From Candidatus Argoarchaeum ethanivorans (GTDB lineage: Archaea; Halobacteriota; Methanosarcinia; Methanosarcinales; EX4572-44): DNA of 8,813 nt. The stretch covers positions 1 to 8,813 of the forward strand of contig CAJHIR010000044.1 of assembly GCA_905067535.1 (NCBI GenBank), read 5' to 3'. Below, piece after piece: positions 1-6,258 of this stretch (position 1 is the stretch's first letter; each line of letters starts with the position of its first letter). The notes beneath the pieces are model-generated. The model worked only from the letters and a program-made list of their open reading frames with translations, ran no database searches and was not told the origin of the DNA. The position numbers and the translations under genes were made by a program.

Positions 1-603
1 TAATTTAAAAGGCATTTTAAAGCCAAGTATCCAATTTACTTCCATTTGTCTTGGCTCCATTTTAGTTCTCATAACCTCTCTTGTTTTTTCGACATCTCTA
101 TATTTAGTAACGGTACGGTATTTTGTTAGAGTTCTATATTTAGTAACTGGTCTTTCTTTTTGGATATCTTGATAAACAATTTGATTTTTATATCTAGTTA
201 CTGCAACTAAACAAGTGCACTGAATACAATTCCCAGTCCAAGAACTATAATCCGTACATCTGCAATCAGAACCACAAATAGGATAATATTGTCCAGACGG
301 GGCATTATACACAATTGTTTCGTAATCAGTGTAAGGAACACTTTGCTCTACAGGAACATTATCTGTGTAATATTCTACATCTTGATAAGGTTCTTGTACT
401 TGATATGATTCTTGCATTTCATAAGGTTCTTTTTTAGTATATGTTTCAGTATCAGTATAAGAAACTTCAACTTCATAGTGATGTGTCTTTGTTGGAACAA
501 TTACCATAAAAGCTATCAATAAGAATATACCTAAACCAATAAAAAAATACAGATTACTTCGATTTTTATGTTCAGATTCTTTCTTATCTTTTTTACGAGA
601 CAT
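1..603 (-). CDS. Membrane-anchored Cys-rich protein with Tyr/Glu and VTKYRT-type repeats (3' end outside window)
   Basis: I do not recognise this gene as a named family. Reading the minus strand from ATG at 603 gives 201 codons without a stop up to the window edge, so the C-terminus is missing; a TAA lies two codons upstream of the ATG, fixing the start at or after 603. Residues 1-16 are Lys/Arg/Glu-rich, 17-37 form one strong hydrophobic segment, and the rest is polar, so I infer an N-in membrane anchor with an extracytoplasmic body. Residues 42-107 are rich in Tyr, Glu and Gln with recurring EPY, ESY and VPY units. Residues 110-131 hold six cysteines as CxxxCxC and CxxCxC, which could bind metal or form disulfides. 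Residues 153-177 repeat a six-residue unit (VTKYRT, LTKYRT, VTKYRD, then degenerate copies). Two sampled 60-base lines (61-120 and 361-420) are 30-33% GC, against 50% in a line of pstB, hinting at a different origin or strong bias. Confidence 0.8.
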   Translation of the reverse strand, partial: MSRKKDKKESEHKNRSNLYFFIGLGIFLLIAFMVIVPTKTHHYEVEVSYTDTETYTKKEPYEMQESYQVQEPYQDVEYYTDNVPVEQSVPYTDYETIVYNAPSGQYYPICGSDCRCTDYSSWTGNCIQCTCLVAVTRYKNQIVYQDIQKERPVTKYRTLTKYRTVTKYRDVEKTREVMRTKMEPRQMEVNWILGFKMPFKL

Positions 604-626
604 TACTTAAAACTTATTAATTATGG

Positions 627-640
627 TATATAATATCTCC
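627..640 (-). promoter_or_regulatory. Probable TATA box/BRE for the left-edge gene, leaderless type
   Basis: On the minus strand, TTATATA (633-627) is preceded by the purine-rich GGAGAT, resembling an archaeal BRE plus TATA element. Its centre is about 27 bases upstream of the ATG at 603, so transcription would begin at or next to the start codon. No Shine-Dalgarno motif lies close to that ATG, which agrees with a leaderless mRNA. The assignment is inferred from spacing. Confidence 0.5.
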
Positions 641-665
641 TGTTTATAAGTAAGTAGAGAGGTCC

Positions 666-703
666 ATCAAATTGGAAACCGGAACTTTTAAAGCTAATTT
701 GAT
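666..703. promoter_or_regulatory. 8-bp inverted repeat in the divergent intergenic region
   Basis: ATCAAATT (666-673) and AATTTGAT (696-703) are perfect inverted copies separated by 22 bases. They sit between the divergent left-edge gene and ccmC. The arrangement fits an operator for a dimeric regulator or a loose hairpin. Nothing in the window identifies a binding protein. Confidence 0.35.
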
Positions 704-737
704 AGCCTTTCCAGCATCTATCGTTCAAATGCAAAGG

Positions 738-754
738 ATTTTATGGAATATAAA
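738..754 (+). promoter_or_regulatory. ccmC: Possible ccmC TATA element
   Basis: Two AT-rich candidates precede ccmC. TTTTATGG (738-745) is centred about 28 bases before the ATG at 770, which would suit a leaderless transcript. ATATAAA (748-754) matches TATA better but is only about 19 bases from that ATG; it would suit a start at the Met codon at 797 instead. Neither can be confirmed by eye. Confidence 0.3.
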
Positions 755-769
755 CCATGACTTTCGCAA

Positions 770-1507
770 ATGACCGTCTCACTTAAAAAATTTCTCATGT
801 TTTTGTCACTGGTTTTAGTCATGTACGCCAGTATCATGGTATTTACTATTGCACCTGTTCCTGTCAATCCCGGTGAACGCGGGGAGTTTGTGACCGACCA
901 GCAGTGGCATGACTATCAAAGCAGTTTTAAAATTTTTTATTTTCATTTACCAATAGCAATGACCGCATATATTGCATTTGCTATTATGTTTTTATCGAGT
1001 GTCATGTATCTTAGAACCGGCGGTCGTACCGTCCATGATTTGCAGAAGCAATTCAAGGCACAATTGTGGGACTTTAGAGCATATTCTGCTGCCGAGGTTG
1101 GTGTGTTATTTGCAGCACTCACACTGATAAGCGGATCTATCTGGGCAAAAAGCGCATGGGGAGTTTACTGGCTATGGGATGTCAGGCTCACCACCTCACT
1201 TGTAGTATTCCTTGTGTACCTATCTTATCTCGTGTTGCGACAGGCAATCGAAGAGCCGGAGAAAAGAGCCAGGTTATCAGCAGTGTTTGGAGTTGTTGGG
1301 TTTATGGGCGTGCCATTAAGTTTTCTTTCAATTAGACTCTGGAGAGCACACCATCCGCTGGTAATAGGCGGTGGCGGCATACATGGCACAGACGTTATAT
1401 TTCCCTTATTGTTAAACATTGCAGCGTATGTTACGTTAGCAGTAACCTTGATATTGATACGTATAGATAACGAAAAACTTAAAGATCGCGCAGAGCAAAT
1501 CTTGTAG
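770..1507 (+). CDS. ccmC: Cytochrome c maturation haem-handling protein CcmC
   Basis: CcmC is an integral membrane protein of the WWD family that presents haem to the chaperone CcmE on the outer face of the membrane during c-type cytochrome assembly. The 245-residue product is of normal family length and has about six hydrophobic segments. The tryptophan-rich signature is present as WGVYWLWDVRLT at residues 130-141. Candidate haem-ligand histidines flank it: H59 in FYFHLP and H194/H195 in WRAHHP, matching the two conserved histidine positions of the family. It stands alone here: no ccmA, ccmB, ccmE or ccmF is adjacent. ATG at 770 is the first usable start, with a second Met at residue 10. No clear ribosome binding site is seen. 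It ends with TAG. Its presence implies that the organism makes cytochromes c. Confidence 0.9.
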   Translation: MTVSLKKFLMFLSLVLVMYASIMVFTIAPVPVNPGERGEFVTDQQWHDYQSSFKIFYFHLPIAMTAYIAFAIMFLSSVMYLRTGGRTVHDLQKQFKAQLWDFRAYSAAEVGVLFAALTLISGSIWAKSAWGVYWLWDVRLTTSLVVFLVYLSYLVLRQAIEEPEKRARLSAVFGVVGFMGVPLSFLSIRLWRAHHPLVIGGGGIHGTDVIFPLLLNIAAYVTLAVTLILIRIDNEKLKDRAEQIL

Positions 1508-1575
1508 AGCGAGGGACTGGCAATCTATGACCCAAACATAAACACCAACTTTATCTCTGTTGAAAGTACTACTGC

Positions 1576-2499
1576 ATGGACACAACAACTGAAGGGATTG
1601 CAAACGTGGCAGTGCATAGCTATAACAGTGTGAAGGAAAAGATTATTGAACGCTATCTTTTTGTATGCGCATTAATATCCATCTTCGTTACAATCAGTAT
1701 TGTGCTGGTACTACTTTCTGAAACAGTCTCCTTTTTTAGAGACGTAAGTATCATCGAATTTCTAACCGGGACAAGATGGGCGCCAACTTATACACCATCT
1801 CATTTTGGGGTGCTGCCACTCATTAATGGTACATTACTTATAGCGATAGGATCAAGTATTATTGCCCTTCCGGTGGGACTTACGAGTGCTATATATCTAA
1901 GTGAGTATGCAAATGAACGCACACGCGGAATCGTTAAACCAGTAATAGAGATGCTTGCTGGCATACCTACTGTAGTTTACGGATGCTTTGCAGTCCTGTT
2001 TGTAACCCCAATTATCAGAAAGCTGATACCAGAAACAGAGATCTTTAACGCCGCAAGTGCCTGCATCGTGGTTGGGATAATGATACTTCCGATGGTATCA
2101 AGCCTGAGCGAAGATGCAATTAGAAGTGTGCCACACACACTCAGGGAAGGTGCTTATGCTCTTGGCGCTACCAAATATGAAGTAACAACAAGAGTTGTTC
2201 TGCCATCCGCTCTTTCTGGAATTCTTGCATCGTTTATCCTTGCAATTTCAAGAGCTATAGGAGAAACTATGGCAGTAACACTTGCAGCAGGTGCCACACC
2301 AAACATAACCCTCAACATCTTTGAAAGCATACAAACAATGACTGCTTACATTGTGCAGGTGAGCCTTGGGGATACTCCTGCCGGCAGTATCGCATACAAA
2401 TCCATATTTGCAATAGGTATGGTACTCTTTCTCATGACATTTGGGATGAACCTTGTTAGTCAGTGGATAAGATCACGCTATCGGGAGGTATACGAGTAA
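1576..2499 (+). CDS. pstC: Phosphate ABC transporter permease PstC
   Basis: PstC is one of the two membrane subunits of the high-affinity phosphate importer. The 307-residue protein has about six membrane spans and the binding-protein-dependent transport fold. The cytoplasmic EAA loop that docks on the ATPase lies at residues 191-216 and contains [13 protein letters not shown] and LPSALSGI. The conserved [12 protein letters not shown] stretch is at 125-136. The start is uncertain: ATG at 1576 has no evident Shine-Dalgarno site, whereas GTG at 1606 (residue 11) is preceded by AGGGA at 1593-1597 with eight bases of spacing. It follows ccmC by 68 bases, with no pstS between them, and its TAA shares one base with the pstA ATG (TAATG), indicating translational coupling. 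Confidence 0.95.
   Translation: MDTTTEGIANVAVHSYNSVKEKIIERYLFVCALISIFVTISIVLVLLSETVSFFRDVSIIEFLTGTRWAPTYTPSHFGVLPLINGTLLIAIGSSIIALPVGLTSAIYLSEYANERTRGIVKPVIEMLAGIPTVVYGCFAVLFVTPIIRKLIPETEIFNAASACIVVGIMILPMVSSLSEDAIRSVPHTLREGAYALGATKYEVTTRVVLPSALSGILASFILAISRAIGETMAVTLAAGATPNITLNIFESIQTMTAYIVQVSLGDTPAGSIAYKSIFAIGMVLFLMTFGMNLVSQWIRSRYREVYE
1593..1597 (+). promoter_or_regulatory. pstC: Shine-Dalgarno site favouring a GTG start for pstC
   Basis: AGGGA lies eight bases before GTG at 1606, in frame with pstC. No comparable site precedes ATG at 1576. The pstA and fumarase beta genes here have good sites at similar distances, which supports the shorter PstC of 297 residues. Confidence 0.45.
2483..2489 (+). 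promoter_or_regulatory. pstA: Shine-Dalgarno site for pstA
   Basis: GGGAGGT ends nine bases before the ATG at 2499. It decides the pstA start against the in-frame GTG at 2463, which would overlap pstC by 37 bases. The site lies inside the last codons of pstC. Confidence 0.8.
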
Positions 2500-3356
2500 T
2501 GAACCTGCAAGAGAAACGTCGAAGAAAAGACCAGCTTTTTGCAGCCATCTGCCTTGCTTCCACCATCGCCGGAATCGTGCTGCTTGCTTTACTGTTATTT
2601 GATATATTTGTAAAAGGATTTTCATGGTTAAGCTGGGATTTTATTTGCAGTTACCCGTCCCGCTTTCCAGAAAGGGCAGGCATAAAATCAGCATTCTGGG
2701 GTTCAATCTGGCTCATATTGCTAACCGCGGCTCTTGCACTGCCTATAGGGGTAAGTGCAGCAATATACCTTGAGGAATACGCACCAAGATCGCGTCTCAC
2801 AAAAATTATTGAAATTAATATCTTCAACCTGGCTGGCGTCCCGAGTGTCGTTTATGGTATCCTTGGTCTTGCCATTTTTGTTCGGGGACTCTCGCTTGGA
2901 AAAAGTCTGATAGCAGGTGCTCTCACACTCTCGCTATTGGTGCTCCCAATAATTATTATCTCCACAAAAGAAGCTCTTTCTGCAGTACCAAGCTCACTCC
3001 GGGAAGCATCCTACGGGCTTGGAGCGAGCAGGTGGCAGACCATCAGGTACCAGATACTGCCTTCGGCAATGCCATGGATACTTACAGGCAGCATCCTTGC
3101 ACTTTCAAGAGCCATCGGGGAAACCGCACCATTGATAATGATAGGTGCTCTCACGTTTATAGCATTCACCCCGCAAACACCTCTTGATCCTTTCACAGCC
3201 ATGCCAATACAGATATTTAACTGGATCAGCAGACCCCAACCGGAATTTGCAAATATTGCATCGGCAGCAATCATCGTGCTTCTTTTGGTTCTGCTGACAA
3301 TGAATGCAGCAGCAATCATCCTTCGAAGGAAATACCAGAAAAAACTGCAAGGGTAA
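2499..3356 (+). CDS. pstA: Phosphate ABC transporter permease PstA
   Basis: PstA is the second membrane subunit of the phosphate importer and pairs with PstC. I take the start as ATG at 2499 because it has a strong GGGAGGT ribosome binding site and overlaps the pstC stop as TAATG; an in-frame GTG at 2463 would add 12 unlikely residues. The resulting 285 residues start with a basic stretch (EKRRRK), then about six hydrophobic spans. The ATPase-docking EAA loop is at residues 169-194 ([20 protein letters not shown]). A second conserved stretch, [15 protein letters not shown], is at 110-124, and [10 protein letters not shown] at 203-212 is typical of PstA. A spacer of 53 bases separates it from pstB, so the genes are probably co-transcribed. 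Confidence 0.95.
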   Translation: MNLQEKRRRKDQLFAAICLASTIAGIVLLALLLFDIFVKGFSWLSWDFICSYPSRFPERAGIKSAFWGSIWLILLTAALALPIGVSAAIYLEEYAPRSRLTKIIEINIFNLAGVPSVVYGILGLAIFVRGLSLGKSLIAGALTLSLLVLPIIIISTKEALSAVPSSLREASYGLGASRWQTIRYQILPSAMPWILTGSILALSRAIGETAPLIMIGALTFIAFTPQTPLDPFTAMPIQIFNWISRPQPEFANIASAAIIVLLLVLLTMNAAAIILRRKYQKKLQG

Positions 3357-3409
3357 TAAAAACAAATCGTAACCTATAGATATAAACAGAGCAAAAGAAG
3401 AGCATACGT

Positions 3410-4174
3410 ATGAACCATGAAGAAATCGAAATATCAGTTAAAAACTTTAACCTGTGGTATGCAGACAATCAAGCTTTAAAAAACATCAATCTGGATATAC
3501 CAAGGAGGAAGATTACAGCACTCATAGGGCCTTCAGGCTGCGGAAAAACCAGCTTCATACGCTGTCTTAACCGAATGAATGACCTGATACCAACGGTACG
3601 AACGGAAGGCGAAATGCTCTTAAACAACGAAAATATCAACCACAAGGATGTGGATGTGGTGAGTCTCCGAAAAAAGGTTGGTATGGTATTTCAGAAACCA
3701 AACCCGTTTCCATCATCGGTATTTGAAAACGTTGCATACGGTCCACGAGTACATGGTGAAAAAAATAAGCAGCAGCTTGCACAAATCGTTGAAGAAAGCT
3801 TAAAAAATGCAGCTTTGTGGGATGAAGTCAGGGATCGAATCGATCGCTCGGCATTAAGCTTGAGCGGGGGACAGCAGCAGCGATTGTGCATCGCGAGAAC
3901 CCTTGCAGTGCAGCCAGACATCATACTCCTTGATGAACCATGCAGTGCACTTGATCCAATCTCAACAAGCAAGATCGAAGACCTCATGGTAAAACTTAAA
4001 GAACACTACACTATAATTATAGTCACCCATAACATGCAGCAGGCAGCAAGGGTATCAGACTACACAGCCTTCTTCCTTCATGGAAAGATAATAGAATTCG
4101 ATGAGACAAAGAAACTCTTTAAAAAACCGAAAGAGAAAAGTACAGAAGACTACATAACAGGAAGGTTTGGATGA
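3410..4174 (+). CDS. pstB: Phosphate ABC transporter ATPase PstB
   Basis: PstB is the cytoplasmic ATP-hydrolysing subunit that powers phosphate import through PstC and PstA. All ABC landmarks are visible in the 254-residue product: Walker A GPSGCGKT at 40-47, the Q-loop glutamine at 95 within VFQKPNPFP (a PstB hallmark), the signature LSGGQQQR at 151-158, Walker B IILLDE at 171-176, the D-loop SALD at 179-182 and the H-loop histidine at 207. The C-terminus ends in TGRFG, as is common in PstB. The length is normal and nothing appears broken. A weak purine-rich AAGAAGAG lies just upstream of the ATG. The TGA stop at 4172-4174 overlaps an ATG at 4171, but that ATG opens only a 28-codon reading frame; phoU begins 190 bases further on. 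Confidence 0.97.
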   Translation: MNHEEIEISVKNFNLWYADNQALKNINLDIPRRKITALIGPSGCGKTSFIRCLNRMNDLIPTVRTEGEMLLNNENINHKDVDVVSLRKKVGMVFQKPNPFPSSVFENVAYGPRVHGEKNKQQLAQIVEESLKNAALWDEVRDRIDRSALSLSGGQQQRLCIARTLAVQPDIILLDEPCSALDPISTSKIEDLMVKLKEHYTIIIVTHNMQQAARVSDYTAFFLHGKIIEFDETKKLFKKPKEKSTEDYITGRFG

Positions 4175-4248
4175 CACCTCGACTACCAGACACAAGAATG
4201 AACACGAGCCAAGTTGTGAACGTTTGGATAAAACATGACACCTCGACT
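4171..4248 (+). repeat. 14-base direct repeat, two copies, each beginning with ATG
   Basis: ATGACACCTCGACT occurs at 4171-4184 (overlapping the pstB stop codon) and again at 4235-4248. A related ATGACACGCACT begins phoU at 4365. The two copies lie 64 bases apart and open short, different reading frames (28 and 34 codons) that do not join phoU. The stretch between the copies has no other feature I can name. Confidence 0.8.
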
Positions 4249-4262
4249 GCTTCGTAGTCGAG
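4242..4262 (+). repeat. Hairpin 1 of the pstB-phoU spacer
   Basis: CTCGACTGC (4242-4250) pairs with GTAGTCGAG (4254-4262) through nine pairs, one of them G-U, around a TTC loop. The left arm can instead pair perfectly over nine bases with GCAGTCGAG at 4309-4317, so two structures compete. Confidence 0.75.
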
Positions 4263-4270
4263 AGTTAATT

Positions 4271-4289
4271 CCACACACGGAGTGTGTGG
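4271..4289 (+). repeat. Hairpin 2 of the pstB-phoU spacer
   Basis: CCACACAC (4271-4278) and GTGTGTGG (4282-4289) are perfect inverted copies around a GGA loop, giving an eight-pair stem. Confidence 0.75.
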
Positions 4290-4293
4290 TTCT

Positions 4294-4310
4294 GCGCAAC
4301 AAAGTTGTGC
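4294..4310 (+). repeat. Hairpin 3 of the pstB-phoU spacer
   Basis: GCGCAAC (4294-4300) pairs with GTTGTGC (4304-4310) around an AAA loop, with one G-U pair in seven. Its last two bases overlap the long-range partner of the hairpin 1 left arm. Confidence 0.7.
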
Positions 4311-4326
4311 AGTCGAGAATTGATTT

Positions 4327-4348
4327 CTGCAAAGCGTAAGCTTTGCAG
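4327..4348 (+). repeat. Hairpin 4, just upstream of phoU
   Basis: CTGCAAAGC (4327-4335) and GCTTTGCAG (4340-4348) form a perfect nine-pair stem capped by GTAA, a GNRA-type tetraloop in RNA. The stem ends 16 bases before the phoU ATG and its 3' arm includes the AG of AGGT (4347-4350), the only weak ribosome-binding-like motif nearby. It could therefore affect phoU translation. Confidence 0.75.
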
Positions 4349-4364
4349 GTTGGGATGTGACATA

Positions 4365-5018
4365 ATGACACGCACTAAATACCACCAGCAACTGCAAAAA
4401 CTTAAAGCAGATACGATCAGGATGGGCAATATGGCAGGAGATAATATCAAAAAAGCAATTGCATCACTGAAACATCAGAATCTTGATGAAGCTAACAAGG
4501 TGATCAACTCAGACGATGAGATTGACAACCTCTATGCAACGATTGAAGATACGTGCTTCGCCCTCCTTGCATTGCAGCAGCCGATGGCAAAGGACCTCCG
4601 CCTGATAGGATCAACTATTAAAATCATTATCGACCTTGAACGCATAGGAGATCTTGCCCTTGAAATAGCATGGATAACCAAGTCCACCATCAAACAACCA
4701 CACATAAAACCACTGGTAGATTTGCCAAGAATGGCTGAGATATGTAGCGAAATGCTCACTTCTACCATGCAGTCATTCGAGAGTTGCGATAGTGAACTTG
4801 CAAAACAAACTGCAAAAAGAGATGATGAAATTGATGCACTCTTCGATCAGGTACGCCGGGAACTCATCACTTATATGATAGAAGACCCGACAAAGATAAA
4901 AAACGCATCACACCTGACCTTTGCAGCACGCTACCTCGAACGCAGTGGTGATCACGTCACCAATGTCTGTGAGAGCGTCGTATACATGGCAACAGGTGAG
5001 CGAGTCGATCTTAATTGA
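4365..5018 (+). CDS. phoU: Phosphate transport regulator PhoU
   Basis: PhoU is a cytoplasmic all-helical protein that restrains the Pst transporter and phosphate signalling. The product from ATG at 4365 has 217 residues, the usual size, built from two similar three-helix PhoU domains. Acidic metal-binding-type motifs recur in both halves: DDEID at 50-54 and DLERIGDLA at 90-98 in the first, DDEID at 153-157 and YLERSGDHVTN at 190-200 in the second. The reading frame stays open upstream to GTG at 4284, but those 27 extra codons run through the hairpin tract and encode a Cys-rich sequence unlike PhoU, so I reject the longer start. It lies downstream of pstB on the same strand. The 190-base structured spacer is unusual for a pst cluster and may give phoU its own expression level. 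Confidence 0.93.
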   Translation: MTRTKYHQQLQKLKADTIRMGNMAGDNIKKAIASLKHQNLDEANKVINSDDEIDNLYATIEDTCFALLALQQPMAKDLRLIGSTIKIIIDLERIGDLALEIAWITKSTIKQPHIKPLVDLPRMAEICSEMLTSTMQSFESCDSELAKQTAKRDDEIDALFDQVRRELITYMIEDPTKIKNASHLTFAARYLERSGDHVTNVCESVVYMATGERVDLN

Positions 5019-5043
5019 TAAACCTGGTTGAAGCCTTAAAACC

Positions 5044-5058
5044 CAAAAGCCTTATATG
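5044..5058 (+). promoter_or_regulatory. mch: Probable mch promoter (BRE and TATA box)
   Basis: A purine-rich AAAAG is followed by CTTATATG (TTATAT at 5052-5057), like an archaeal BRE-TATA pair. The TATA centre is about 36 bases before the mch ATG at 5091, which predicts a start of transcription roughly 10 bases upstream of the ATG. The 72-base gap after phoU therefore probably begins a separate transcript. Confidence 0.6.
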
Positions 5059-5090
5059 TTGACTTTGTTATTTACCTTCTGGCGATTACA

Positions 5091-6041
5091 ATGTTGAGCG
5101 TAAATGAAAGAGCATTAGAAATTACTGAAGTAATGGTAGACTGGGCAGAAGAACTCAAAGTAGAAGAGCTAAAGCTTAAAAATAAGGCAACAGTCATTGA
5201 TTGTGGTGTCAATGTCACTGGAAGTTATGAAGCTGGTTTGATGTTTACTGATGTGTGTATGGGTGGTCTTGGCACAAGCAATATCAGTGTTCATAAACTT
5301 GGAGATGTTGCACTATCTTTTATTGATGTCACGACAGATCACCCATCCATTTCGTGTCTTGCCTCGCAGATGGCTGGCTGGCAGATCAATGTGGGTAAGT
5401 ATGTTGCAATGGGTTCAGGCCCAGCACGTGCATTATCATTAAAGCCAAAGAAAATTTATAAACACATCGGTTACAAGGACAAATTTGACGGTGCTGTCAT
5501 TGCTCTTGAATCAAATGAGCTTCCTGATGAAAAGGTGATGGGATTTATTGCCAAGGAATGTGGAATTGATGTTGAAAATATTGTGGCAATTGTAGCTCCA
5601 ACTGCTTCGATTGTAGGTTCTGTGCAAGTCTCTGGCAGGGTGGTGGAAGCTGGCGTCCATAAGTTGAATGAACTTGGATATGATACTAATAAGATTATCT
5701 GTGGGGCAGGAGTAGCACCAATTGCACCAGTTTTGAGTGATAATACGAAAGCAATGGGCTCAACCAATGATAGTGTAATATATTATGGTTCTGTCAACCT
5801 GACTCTAAAAGGTTTTGACGAAAGTATGTTCAAAAAGGTTACTTCCAGTGCATCAGAGAGTTATGGTAGGCCACTCTACGAAATATTTAAAGAAGCCGAT
5901 TATGATTTCTATAAGATTGATGTAGACATCTTTGCCCCTGCGGAAATGACAGTAAACGACCTTGAAACAGGAAAAACATACCATACAGGCTATCTGAATG
6001 ATGATGTGATACTGAAATCTTACGAAATCAAAAATCTATAA
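5091..6041 (+). CDS. mch: Methenyl-tetrahydromethanopterin cyclohydrolase Mch
   Basis: Mch interconverts formyl- and methenyl-tetrahydromethanopterin in the cytoplasm, a step of the C1 branch used in methanogenesis or, in reverse, in methane or alkane oxidation. The 316-residue protein has the usual length and begins MLSVNE, close to the MISVNE start I recall from Methanosarcina, which supports the chosen ATG. Conserved stretches visible are TVIDCGV (34-40), [15 protein letters not shown] (83-97), MGSGPARAL (107-115), [18 protein letters not shown] (169-186), GVAPIAPV (207-214) and [11 protein letters not shown] (223-233). R183 and E186 in SGRVVE correspond to the Arg and Glu assigned to catalysis in this family. 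The gene stands alone with its own promoter. A hairpin (6059-6085) follows the stop by 17 bases. This is the strongest marker that the window is archaeal. Confidence 0.97.
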   Translation: MLSVNERALEITEVMVDWAEELKVEELKLKNKATVIDCGVNVTGSYEAGLMFTDVCMGGLGTSNISVHKLGDVALSFIDVTTDHPSISCLASQMAGWQINVGKYVAMGSGPARALSLKPKKIYKHIGYKDKFDGAVIALESNELPDEKVMGFIAKECGIDVENIVAIVAPTASIVGSVQVSGRVVEAGVHKLNELGYDTNKIICGAGVAPIAPVLSDNTKAMGSTNDSVIYYGSVNLTLKGFDESMFKKVTSSASESYGRPLYEIFKEADYDFYKIDVDIFAPAEMTVNDLETGKTYHTGYLNDDVILKSYEIKNL

Positions 6042-6058
6042 GTCTCAACCGCCAAACC

Positions 6059-6085
6059 ATTGGAATAAATCAGGGGCATTCCAAT
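6059..6085 (+). terminator. Inverted repeat downstream of mch, possible 3'-end hairpin
   Basis: ATTGGAAT (6059-6066) and ATTCCAAT (6078-6085) are perfect inverted copies around an 11-base loop, 17 bases after the mch stop. There is no long T run after it, so a termination role is uncertain; it may instead stabilise the mRNA end. Confidence 0.4.
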
Positions 6086-6116
6086 CAACATTTGATTATC
6101 TACTAAACTGTATCTG

Positions 6117-6258
6117 CTTTGCCAGATCTTTGATTTGAAACTCAACCGCTAACTGTATACAAACCCGCACCCCCAAAAAACTGCGTGATACGCTGTTGCC
6201 GAAGCTTATGGATGGTGAAGTTGGGGCACAATTAGAGCAACAAGAGGCTGGTGTATGA
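6117..6258 (+). pseudogene. hsdS: C-terminal remnant of a type I restriction specificity subunit HsdS
   Basis: HsdS recognises the target DNA for a type I restriction-modification complex. Only its tail is left. The frame ending in TGA at 6256-6258 reads LRDTLLPKLMDGEV at 6181-6222, the classic end of the HsdS C-terminal helix, preceded by NCIQTRTPKK. That frame is closed by TGA at 6136-6138. A shifted frame just upstream gives QIFDLKLNR, which resembles the usual KIELNR segment of HsdS, so a frameshift may join the two. There is no start codon and none of the target recognition domains. The stop overlaps the rhuM ATG as ATGA, as in an intact coupled operon. Everything more 5' has been lost; mch ends about 75-100 bases upstream. 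Confidence 0.75.

Larger units (their letters stand above)
4256..4327 (+). repeat. 17-base imperfect direct repeat between hairpins
   Basis: AGTCGAGAGTTAATTCC (4256-4272) and AGTCGAGAATTGATTTC (4311-4327) match at 14 of 17 positions. Each is followed directly by, or merges into, the next hairpin. The tract therefore looks like a duplicated unit of linker plus hairpin that has since diverged. Confidence 0.7.

Noticed and set aside
1505..1630. Read-through of the ccmC TAG, giving an open frame of about 41 more codons
   Set aside because: The extension runs into the pstC start in another frame, has no known counterpart in CcmC, and the 245-residue product is already full length.
2463..2498. GTG at 2463 as the pstA start
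   Set aside because: It overlaps pstC, lacks a ribosome binding site, and the ATG at 2499 has GGGAGGT at good distance.
4171..4364. CRISPR array in the pstB-phoU spacer
   Set aside because: Repeats are only 14-17 bases, just two copies each, without regular spacing or unique spacers; the pattern is hairpins, not CRISPR.
4284..4364. Longer PhoU start at GTG 4284
   Set aside because: The 27 added codons are translated hairpin sequence with four cysteines and do not resemble PhoU; the ATG at 4365 gives normal family length.
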